Shown here: positions 10,369-20,655 of the stretch, piece by piece | How the letters are laid out: every line of letters starts with the position of its first letter | Position numbering within the stretch: position 1 is the stretch's first letter | NCBI GenBank assembly: GCA_039545355.1 | Contig: BCJJ01000011.1 | Span: forward strand, 516,702 to 580,701 | Length of the DNA: 64,000 nucleotides | Origin: Trichosporon coremiiforme | Taxonomy: Eukaryota > Basidiomycota > Tremellomycetes > Trichosporonales > Trichosporonaceae | Direction: 5' to 3' | Made by a program: the position numbers and the translations under genes | Notes under the pieces: model-generated | What the model saw: the letters and a program-made list of their open reading frames with translations, nothing else | What the model was told of the DNA's origin: nothing | The model's database searches: none

Positions 10369-11317
10369 TTAGAGCTCGTCGTGCTTCGGGTCCTCCTTGT
10401 ACTCGTACTGCTTCGGGTCGCGACGGCCGATAACGTCGACGAGCTCGACCTCGAACGTGAGGTCGGCCTTGGGAGGAATGCGGCCAGCGAAGCCGCCCTC
10501 GCCTGCAGGTTAGCTAACGAGTTCCACGGACTAGCACATAATGTCTCCCTGCGCCGCGCTGTGCTCCTTATTGTCCTTTTCCTCAGACGCGAGCGCCTCA
10601 TGCCGTTGTCTCGGCCCCGTCGAGACCTCAAGGAAGGTGGTCTTACCCGAGCAGTTCGCCCCGGCGAGACTGGCGACAAAGACAGGAGAGCCGGACGGTG
10701 CAAGTGGAGGTGTGGAGGCGCAGGACAGGAATCGGGTGACTCACCATAGGCCATCTGGTAGGGAATGAAGAGCGTGCGCTTCTCGCCGACACACATGTCC
10801 TTCAGACCCTCGTCCCAGCCCTTGATCACCATACCGGTGCCCACTGCGGGTTAGCCATCTCCTAGGGGGGTTCACAGCTTATCGACCGGGGTGACTCACG
10901 CGTGAACTCGAGAGGGAGGTTGCGGTCGTAAGAGTTGTCGAAAACAGAGCCGTCCTTGAACTTGCCGATGTAGCTGGGTGTCAGATCCACTCAACCACTG
11001 GATATCTGTTGCGTTGCCTTCTGTCCTTCTCGTCTTGCTACGACTGTGCCCGCCTGACAAGCGTAGGACCAGGAGCAAGCCTAAATGCTGTGCCGTTCGA
11101 CCGTGAAGCGCCCGTGTGACAGCAACAAGCTATGACGAGAGGGGAAGGAAGGCACGACTCACTGCATGGCAAGCATGTCGTTCTGCCTCGAACGGATGGG
11201 GCAGTCCTCCGGCATGTGGTCGACAGTGATCTTGACCCGCGGCTCCTTAGTCTTGGGCTTCTGGGCGCCCATGACGGCGGAAGCGAGCGCGAGGACAGTG
11301 ACGAAAGTGCGGAGCAT
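10369..11317 (-). CDS. FPR2: ER-lumenal FKBP peptidyl-prolyl isomerase
   Basis: FKBPs catalyse cis-trans isomerisation of prolyl bonds; FKBP2/Fpr2 acts in the ER lumen on secretory proteins. Four exons (11317-11163, 10973-10900, 10843-10745, 10502-10369) give 153 residues. Residues 1-18 form a signal peptide ([18 protein letters not shown]). The FKBP fold follows: [52 protein letters not shown] and [16 protein letters not shown]. The chain ends KHDEL, an ER-retrieval signal, which agrees with the signal peptide. Introns are 189, 56 and 242 nt, longer than local average; the last exon was found by splicing, since the third exon alone runs into a false extension. Start and both targeting signals support each other. 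Confidence 0.95.
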
Positions 11318-14300
11318 GGTGCTGTCAGTGGGGTGAGTCAGAAGTGAAGTGAAGATGAGCTGGAAGATTTGAAAGTCGGGGAAGGTGACGAGACAAAGTT
11401 CGCCGCGATCGACAGTGCTGCGCTGGCCAACACGTCGCCGGAAAGGGACAGCGGCCCGCTCCCAGGTTTCATGTAGTGCATCAGCCCGCGCGTCGGTGGT
11501 GCCTGACCAGACCTTTTACTCTAAAGGGGTATCACACGCATGCCTTTCCCTCCTACTCTCCCACGGTGCTGGACAAGGCCATCCGCCGATCACGTGCCGC
11601 TACAGCCTTACTGACCGATGTGCAGGCAAACGGCTGGCCAATGAAGGCGCGGTATGTCGGAGAATTCTGGCAGAGGTCTAGCACGGAAATCACAAACCAG
11701 ACCGGTCCCAGATCCCGACGGAGACGCTGTTGTCGGGAACTCCGCTGTCGAGCATTCGAGTGTCTGTCAATGTGCATCAGCGTAAGATTGGGGCAAAGTG
11801 ACAAGAGATCGAAACGCATGGATCCGATGAGAAACGGCGGGGTAACATTCGGTGACTGCGAGATCGAGGCGGACGTCGGTGCGCAGAACGAAGCCTCAGA
11901 AGCGATATGAGAGGCGTTTGGAAGCACCACACCCAGCCACGCATTCCGTTCACTCTCCGGCGGGCCTTATCAGCGGACGTGTCTCACATCTAGGGCACTA
12001 GAGGCACCAACGAGCACACATACAGGGCTAGACGGACGTGCGCCGTAGTCTTTGAGTGCTTTGCTTCGGAGACGCTCGCAAGTTCGGCGCAGCGTGGAAA
12101 AACGCAATGGGGTGGCCGCGCCCGCATGCGTCGCCGTCTGACAGTTCGGAAGCAGTACACATTTGGCTGAAACAGTTGCGTCGCTTTCCGAGCTATGATT
12201 CTGCGACTGCACAGCTGTGCATTGGTCAGGCCGTCTGGTGGGACAATGAGTCGAACGCGATCGACCGTGCGCTCGTGGGCAACAAGCGACGAAAATCTCC
12301 ACGGAGCCAGCGGAGTGCCGTCTCCTCCATTATGCACACTCTGATCGGCCAAATAAGACGCACAATAGAAGCCGGGAGGAATGAGTAGCAATCTCGCCAA
12401 GTGGCGCCCATTGTAAGGCTTGGAGATACGAGGCCTCAGGTGGACTGGGCGCTACTGTGCCAGGACCGATCATGCTGGCTCCAGATCGCTTATGCCAATC
12501 TGCGGGAACAATGAGAAGAGCTGTTAATGATCGTTCCAAGGGCCACCGGCGCGCACGGCGGTGCACTCGAATGGCGGATCAAAAGCTAACCCGCCCTTCC
12601 AACGGATGAGTGACTAGCGGCCCCACCTTACGCCATACACCGGACTCCATTGCAGCTCTGTGATCGTTCCGACGGTGGTCGAGGCTTGGGGTAATGCTGC
12701 CAAGCGGTCCCGCAGCGGGTGAGATCCGAGATATGGAGCTGAGATCATCAGTTGGATATGTGCTCACCGAACCCGACAGCGCGTGACTTGCCACATGCGT
12801 CAAGACCTAGATAAGAGGTAAAATGGATCAATGAATCAATGCAATGATGTTCTCGTTCCCAGGACTTAGGCGAAGCGATTGATGCTTTTCGTTGGCTCTA
12901 TTCGTATCCGGCGTCTGCTCATAGGTGTCTCGCAAGGTCTCGTGACTAACGTGCCAGTGCTGGCATGCTGCGGCATATACCTCGTGAGTGCTCTATACCT
13001 CTGCGCTTGCGCCTCGGCGAAAGTGCCTCAAGAACGACTGGTGTCGATGTCAAGGCGACATCGCCTGCGCGGCCGCGTGCCTCGTCGCAGCAGCAGCCGA
13101 AACTTCCCCAGTGAAACATTCGGTACCTTGGCCGGAGCACCTGCGAGCCTGGGCACTGAGCACCTGACAAGTCGCCGCCATCCGGAGATCCATGTCATTG
13201 AGAAAACGTCAGCAGCTGCAGGGTGCTCACCGGCAGATCTTCGTGACTCAGTCGGGCCCTGGGTGTTGACCTGGTCGGGCCAGGCGTCCCGAAGCTGCAC
13301 TGCCATGCGCCATGCGCCTGAAATCGTACCTCGACCGACGGGTTTCAAGCCGGCTCCTCAGCCCCGAACGTTCATGCTCCGCGTGCCCTGGGTCGCTGGT
13401 CCCGCCTGGTTCCGTTCTGATCGGAGACCAAGAATGTCGACGGGTGTAGACGGCAGCGGGGACGCATGTTCACAGTTCGCATGAGCTCGGGGTAGAAGAT
13501 GCGCGGATGTGCGAACGAGGTGCACAGCATGCAAGCACCTGCGACCCGCCTCGTGTCAATGGCCGCGCGGCCATCCGATCTGGTGGCCCTGGGCAAGTGG
13601 GTCGAGGGCGCAGAGAACTCGGAGGTCGCGAGCAATGCAGGCGGTTAGGTTGCAGGACGTGTTTGACACTAACGGCTGTTGGGTTCGCAGTGACAAGGGG
13701 GCCTCGAGTGCAAAGGGCTGGGTGGCTTCACATACCTCGATTGCACCTCTGCATTCCTTGCTCAGTCGATAACGAGTAGCACCTGGGCCCAGCAGGCTGC
13801 GTGGCCGGAGAGCTGCAGCGCGCGACGATCGATTCCGGCTCGATTCCGGATCAGCTGCACCTCTGAGGCTTTCGCGTCCAGCACACAGAATGTCTTCCTC
13901 CGAGAAACATGGTTCTTCCAGGTGTTCCTTGCAGAGTAGAACAAATGCGAGTCAATCCGAGCCAGTGAACTCGTCCTCTGCTTTGCACACCTTGCAGATG
14001 GAATGCGGATCTGAGTCCTGACTGTGCTGAAGAGGAGGGAGGGTAGCAGGAACGCTTTCCGCTGCGGCCTGCGACCTGCGGCCAGTGAGACAATGTCAGT
14101 TGGTTCGTCAATTGAGCAGGGCAGGAGCGCCAAGGATGGCCAGAGTGTCCTCTCTTTTAAGCTAGCCCTCGGAGGTCGCCTGTGCATTTTGAGGCTAGTG
14201 ACTGGTGTGTGGAGGACTGAGAGAGGGATGACACAAAGCGTCCGTAAGACGTTTGCCCACTCTGCGCTCTGCACGTACGTCCGTGCCGCGCATGTCGGGC

Positions 14301-15471
14301 GAGGCCTGTGAGGGGCTGATACACGGATTGGGAACAGATGAGGTGTTGCGGAAACGTGGTCGGCGGCGGTGGAAGTCAAGGTGCAGGTGTGGTGACTGGC
14401 AAGGAGAACGTAAGAAAGGATGCAGTTAAAACGATGGAGGCAAAGGTCCCGCCGCCAAAACAAGTTCGCCGCGTGCTGCAACCTACCCCACCGGCCACCT
14501 CACCTCTGAAATCACTCTGACAGCACCCAACCTGCCCCGCTCGCCAGCCAATGCATGCCTCAAGCCCTTCGGCACCATGCATCCGCAACGTCGCGGTCCG
14601 TCGAGGTCACTAGCAGGGACGTAATAGTCGTCGAGCCCGTTAGGCACGCGCTGGCAACGGCCAAGGCTGGCGAGGCCGAGACGAATTGGCAGGGCCCCGG
14701 GTGGGAGCTGGGCAGGAGGCTTAATACGTCAACAACACCAACAGCCGCGGCGTATACGGTTACCCAATCTCGACAACTAGCTGGTCGTTTGCCCTCTCCT
14801 CACCACCCTCACCATCGGCTCTCACGGCTCTACCGTCGCCTCGCGCATTTTAGCTTTTCTAACACTACCCATATTCATATCCCTCGGCTGTGCGACACCG
14901 TCGTCATACCCTTCCTCGCCAGCACGAGAGCACTCCTTCTCCTCGATCCCCCTCTCCACACGACTAGCGCCTCGTAAACGACCCAGACGCTATCCCATAG
15001 CGCAGTCTCGCCTTTCCCTCCCCCTAGGCCTGTTCCCAGGCTCCTGGCCTCAGGAGGGTGAGACCTTAGGACTGGAGCGCCTTCAGAGATCCACCCTTTG
15101 ACCTTTGGGTCTCCCTCTCTCGGTTTCTTTGGCGCGGAGGGCCCCCTCGAAGCCCTTCCTCAGTCTCCGTTCGCTGTCTGCGTCTTCGCCTGCGCCTGCA
15201 ACTGCCCCTGCCGTTGCCCGCCTGCTCCTGGCTGTCTCGCTGCCTCGCAGCCCGATCCTGAGCCTGAGCCTGCGCCTGCACCTGGGGAACGCGATACCCA
15301 CCCACACATGAACACACGCTCCCTACCCAAAGTGACCCAGCTCTAGCACATGAGCTGCGTCCTATTTGTCACAGTTCTCACTTGTCACTCTTCCTCCTCT
15401 GTGTTTGCATCTTCCTCATTCTCGAACTTCAACCCTTCTCAACTATATCCAGCTCGAGTCGTTCCCTCACA
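11318..15471. other. Long gene-poor divergent region
   Basis: A 4.15-kb region between the divergent FKBP and Zn2Cys6 factor genes. Several open frames reach 130-240 codons on either strand, but none shows a domain, consistent exon joins or plausible composition. A CACGTG lies at 11591-11596 on the FKBP side. From about 14,750 the plus strand becomes C/T-rich, suggesting a long leader or promoter for the transcription factor. Two upstream ORFs near 15.3 kb are listed separately. A non-coding RNA or a fast-evolving small gene cannot be excluded. Confidence 0.6.
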
Positions 15472-15574
15472 ATGGACAACTCGGCGGCGGGGTCGAAGAA
15501 GGTCCCGATCCCCCGCCCCCGCAAGGCGTGAGTCACCACTACACCACCTGCTTTTTCTGCCGGCTCAGACATGA
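15308..15574 (+). promoter_or_regulatory. Candidate upstream ORFs of the Zn2Cys6 factor
   Basis: An ATG at 15308 opens a 12-residue ORF ending at 15346. A second ATG at 15350 opens a frame that runs past the main start (15472) in another frame, to 15574 if unspliced. If transcription starts before about 15300, both would limit translation of the factor. The transcript start is unknown. Confidence 0.35.
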
Positions 15575-18087
15575 CTTGGGTCGGCCTTGCAGTATTAGCT
15601 CATCTCCATACCGCTCCACGAGAATCACCATCTCCCCAAGAGCCAAGGCTGACCACCTCTGCAGTTGCACCATTTGCCGCGGCCTCAAGGTGCGTAGGTA
15701 ACCGTTGGGTTCATTGAGTCCAACCGTGTTGCCCCGCGATCCGTACAAGTCGAACAACCGCTTACAGATGCGCAGACGCGATGCTTGCCTGATGGCGAAG
15801 ACTCCAACCCGACATCCCGCTGCTCCCGCTGCGCACGTCTCGACCTAGTTTGTGATTACTCCAGAGCAAGGAAAGGACGGTGAGTGTCACCCCTTTGCGA
15901 TGGTGGTCGAGGCGATGACGGGGGTGATCATTTCCCTTGGTGACATGCCTCGGAAGATTTGCTGATTGGTGTGCAGGGGTAGCGCGGCTCGTAGAGACAA
16001 CAACAATCTAGGCACCGCCAATGCCGGACACGATGGGAGGTATCGCCAGAACGACAAATGGAACGACCCTCGCATGGGGAGCAGTGTCGACTCGCGCGAG
16101 CTCGCCCCTGTTCACGGTTTGATGAACGGTGTAGGTATTGTGGGCGCAGTCAGCCCTATCGGCATGGGAATCACCAGCCTGCCTCCTATGGGGCATGTGA
16201 GCGCCCACATGCAGCTGGTGCGCGGATGGAACACGCAGCAGCCAAACATGACAAGTCGGACTCCGATGGGTAAGCCAGTGGCACCCATTCTGCCTAGACC
16301 AGCCATCCCCAATTCGGAGCATCCATCGACCGTGACGAACGGCCACCATCCACATGCCATGTATGCTCGCAGCACAAATTCTGCAGAAAGTCCCAACAAT
16401 CGCTACAGAGTTGCAACGACGGTGGCGACCCTCTCCAATTTCTCCGACCCTGTGCTTGGCTTCGACGACAATCGTCCGAGCACCGACGGCTCGTCTCATC
16501 GTAGCCAAGGTTACTTCAACACTCCGGCCGATGCTGGCATTGTCACGGAGCAAGAGGCGCGCTACCTTTTTGACCAGTGAGTACTCGTTGGAGGGGGTGG
16601 ACATTTGTGGGGGGCAGTTTCGCTGATCGCAGATTCGTCCAGCACATGAGCACATCGCTTGGGCTCTTCGACCACCGCTTCCATACCTACGAGAGGCTTC
16701 TGGGGCTTCCGGTGCTCCTCACTGCCATTTTGTCTGTGTCCTCACGCTATTTCCGGGTGGATGTCTTCTCCCACATCAACCAGCTGGCCGAACAAAACGT
16801 CAACCAGGCCATCGCCGCCGGCGACCACGACCTGCAGCTGGTGCAGGCTCTCATTGTAATGGTTGTCTGGCTCAAGGGGAGTGACCCCACTGCTTACGTC
16901 AAGCTCGGCATCATGTCAAGAGTTCTGAACCAGCTGCGAGTCGCCTTCCCGGCTCAGTCCTCGGTGTCGTTCAATAACGAGGACGATGAGCGTAGAGCTA
17001 TGGACGTCGACAGGACGGTGTTCGGTGAGTAAGCTCTCTGCAGTTAAGCTGACGTCCAGTTGCCAAAGGTTCGTAACACTCGAAGATATTTTCGTAACTA
17101 ACAAACAGGTCTGGATCTCGCGTACTCGCACCTGCTCCACCTTCCTTCAAGCCCAACATCATCGCTGCCCACCTCCCAACAGGCAGAATTCTGGGCTGAA
17201 ATGCACAGCCATCTCGATGCGCCATCCGATTCACATAAAGCTTTCTTAGCCGGGTGAGTGCATGTCTCAAGGAAGGTGATGTAAGCCTTTGACTGACCTT
17301 GCAGCATCTGGGAGTTCAGTCCTCAATTCGGCTCCAACCCACAGAAGATGTCTCAGTGGGAATGGACGGAGAGTGAGAAGAGTCTCATCGAGCACCTCAA
17401 CAAGTGGATTAACCATCCGTCGATGTCGGGAACTATGTTTGCTGCGTTCACGCAGATCATTGGAAAGACAACTCTGCTCAACCTCCGCATTTTGGGCTTG
17501 CAACAGCGAGTCGCTACTGCTATCAGCCCCATCCATCTCATGACTATTGCGGACGAGATCGGACTCGCTATCCAGGAGCTGGCTGGTCGTCCAGAAGTCA
17601 TGTACTTCTCCGAGCTACACTGCGCCATGTTTACTCTGCCGGGCTTACTGCTCAACAACGTATGCCACCCCAGTTGCGCAATCACTGACCTACAGGCACG
17701 CTCCCTTTTTGGAGTGACCGAGATCTCTCGTGCTTTGGATTTCTGTCGTGACGTCTGGCAGGCCTTGGAAGGAATCGGGGGCGGCACTCCAGAGCTTCCA
17801 ATCACCAAAGCACGCCAGTGCTACCGACGCCTACATGGCGCTCTGGACCTTCTGTTAAGATCTGCAACTACCCCCAAGACAGCCAGCGTGAGTTTCATCT
17901 GCTTCCAAATGTGGATTGATGAGTTGACTAACGGCTTTAGTCATCTCACAGTGTCTTGCCAGGGAACGCAGGATCAGCTATGAGCGGTGCAGTTCCCGAG
18001 GTTGTCGGCCAACAGCAGCAGCAGCAGCCCTCGACCTGGGGCGTCGATTGGCTGTGGCAGGGCATGCCTCCGTTCCAGCAAAACTGA
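15472..18087 (+). CDS. Zn2Cys6 fungal-type transcription factor
   Basis: Exons: 15472-15527, 15665-15689, 15776-15879, 15977-16576, 16633-17024, an optional 17060-17068, 17109-17253, 17305-17659, 17696-17887 and 17941-18087, giving about 671-674 residues. The binuclear zinc cluster starts near residue 20: CTICRGLKTRC, a 12-residue linker, then CSRCARLDLVC. This is the C-x2-C-x6-C...C-x2-C-x6-C pattern that binds DNA through two zinc ions. It is reached only if intron 2 ends at GCGCAG (15775); the earlier CTTACAG loses the third Cys. A long middle domain (for example MSTSLGLFDHRFHTYERLLG and LTAILSVSSRYFRVDVF) resembles the fungal factor middle region. A short Q6 tract and aromatic tail WGVDWLWQGMPPF may be activating. 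Targets unknown. The 36-nt intron at 17660 is in frame, so retention would add 12 residues. Confidence 0.85.
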
Positions 18088-20655
18088 TCCACAAACGAAG
18101 CTGATCGAGCCCTGATTCGTTCGTCGGCAAAATGCGCTTGACGTCCTCCTGCGAATGGGCAGAGCAATGGCGGCTGGGGATTCTGGGGAGGTGTTTCTCG
18201 ACTGCAACCAGGCTAGGCCCCTTCCGTCGAATACCCTGTGTTTGGAACGGAATGGAACGAGAGCCCGTTATGGCCCCTATCCTTTGGTCAACAATGCTCG
18301 AGACTTTGGGAGCTTGGAACTGTTGGATAGAATGCTTGGAGTATGGATACACGATCTCCAGAGAGACCTCCTGAATTTGTAGCGTATTTTCCATGGTTTC
18401 CTCCAACACTTTTCTCCTTTTCTAATTGGGAGCCCTGTGCCCAGCTATCTGTAGCCCTACTAGCGACGATACGAGATACCAGTATTTTATGCATAGTCCC
18501 TGACAGTAGGGAATGCTTGCACAAAGCGAGGGGTCGGTGGGCAGGAGGGAAGTCGCTTCTACAGGTATCTATCCAGAGAAGAGTCGTTGTGTGATCTACT
18601 AAATGTGGCTGTGGCAACGGCCCCTGATTGGCTAACCTTGGAGGTAAACACTGGACGACAACCGTGGCAGATGGTCCCACTGCCGGTGTAGCCTCGGCAG
18701 AGCGCTCTCCGCGCAGGGGGTTCTTGTTCGGATTGCTACATGCATGCCTGTGCAAGGGGAAGTTTGGCGCATACGTGTCAGGACGGCCAAGGTATTGACG
18801 TAGGAACTCGCCGGGAGCTTCGGGGGTCCCCGGGGAAATTCGCTGTGCATATCCAGCGTCGGATCTCAGCATAGGAGTTCAGGATACGGACTGGCTCTGG
18901 CTTTCTTAAGTCCAAGTGCAACAGTGGTAGTCAGGTGCGAATACAGTACTCCATCGGTCGTTCGTGAGAAAGACCAGCCATGTGCTCCATTACTCCTCAA
19001 ATAGTCTCCTCAAATCATAGACACGTTTAATGCCTCACGTGAGACCTACGACACGGCCCCGAAGAAGCCCACTGTGCTCCGTGGGACCCTTCACCCGCAC
19101 GGCGCTCTCGCCGTTGACGACCGACCCGCTCTTTCCGCGATATCACGAATGCGCGATAAAAAGCGCAGTCGCCGACGTGTGCTTGGCGCGGAAATCGGAG
19201 AGAGGGATTCTGGCCACAGCCACTGTGAGACTGGTGGAGTCGCGCTTATGCCAATGCAAGGTGAAGCGAGCACGTCTGGCGTCGGGCTGGGAATGCGGCG
19301 GTGGGTGGGCACGCCGGCGCCTTCAGTCGCCATTTTGTCCGCTCTGTGCCCCGGCCAAGGCCGGCGCAGCAGCTATGTCTCGCCGCCAGCTGATCGCAAT
19401 TCCCGTCACTGCTCTTCGCCCGCTCCCGACCTCATTCCGGTGCACGCCGACTGGCCTCGCCCACTCCGCTTTGCACTTACCCCACAGCCGTGTCCTCACT
19501 ATGCGCACATTCCGTGGGATCCGGGGCCTTAATGACATTCGCGAGTGCCTCGACTCCAGGGCACGAGGGATGCAAAAACAGCCGGCAGATCGTCAGAACA
19601 GCAGCGGTAGAACGCTGACACTTTCACAGAGTTCCCTATCGGCTGCGTTCTGGAACCTGACGCTTTCCTGGGAATGAACCAAGAGCCCACACACACCGTT
19701 AGGTAGATCAGGAGGCTCGACTATGGAGTCGATGGTTAATGGGGCTGAATGGAAGCGATGCGGGCACTGCGAGATCATTAACGCGTCACTCTTCCCGAAA
19801 CGCGCCCGCAACACACAACCGCATGCTAAAGCGAGGCTGCAGCGCATTCAACGTCGAATTACTGATCATTGAAGGGCATTGCTGTTGTCAGCGTCAGATC
19901 GTCAGTCCGATAGCTTTTCCTCGAAGTTGGGATCTTTGGTGGCGGTCACGTTCGGCTGCCTCCTCCCGCATCTCCCTCATCGTATCGACTACACGTGAGC
20001 TGATCTCAAGATCTTCACTAAGACGACCTAGAACGTTTAGAAGATGAGGAGATCCGTCGGAAGTCGATTGGTTTGCTGCGAGTTTGTGTGCAGTTCGAAA
20101 AGAAATTATCAGAATTAACCTGAACCCGCCCAGCCCGGCGGCCACAGAATGTCTCACCCAGTCGATGCCCACTGCCGCGGTTAATGTTTCGGGTGCCTCC
20201 ACCCTCGCCCATAATTTATTTGGAGCACCGTGACCGATCTCGCACCACTTGCTCGGGATTACCTTGCCTTTAGTCACCACTCCGAAGCTCGTCCTCGTCG
20301 CTGTTGCATGCAAAGCAACTGGCTGGACAGAGCCAAGGAGCGTGTGGCGGTCGCACCACGTGCCGCCACGCGCCTCGCTTAAAATGCCAGGCCCGCCGCA
20401 AGGTGATGTCAGGCTGTGAGAACGCATTCCCCACCACCACTTCGTTTCTAGCGTTGCGGTCCTTGTGATCAGTGACTGAGAGGAAGGGCGATAGTGCGCT
20501 CGTGCGAGCATGTGCTGATGGTGGGAATATATTTTTGGGATTCATGTCATAATCTACGCGTGCACTGCTATGTGACAAGTGCACAACTACTAATGCGCCG
20601 GCCGTGCACGGCGACTGGCCACAGCTCTCTATATACCGCCTGCTCCCCGCGCCGC
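18088..20655. other. 2.6-kb convergent gap without recognised gene
   Basis: Sequence between the stop of the Zn2Cys6 factor and the stop of SEC26. Convergent neighbours here are usually 30-650 bases apart, so this gap is unusual. Open frames of about 190-215 codons exist (18288-18872 minus, 19030-19677 plus, 19894-20511 minus), but composition and splice signals do not support them. A CACGTG lies at 19036-19041. It might hold a non-coding RNA or a decayed gene. Confidence 0.6.

Noticed and set aside
12879..13484. 201-codon plus ORF in the gene-poor region
   Set aside because: A hydrophobic start is followed by random composition; nothing marks it as coding.
13762..14481. 239-codon minus ORF in the gene-poor region
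   Set aside because: Contains Cys/His/Arg-rich random-looking sequence, no domain, no start context and no supporting introns.
15690..15770. Acceptor CTTACAG for intron 2 of the Zn2Cys6 gene
   Set aside because: Using it gives Met-Arg-Arg-Arg and loses the third zinc-binding Cys; the AG at 15775 restores the full zinc cluster.
19894..20511. 205-codon minus ORF beyond the SEC26 stop
   Set aside because: Only its last 40 residues look protein-like; no family and no splice support.
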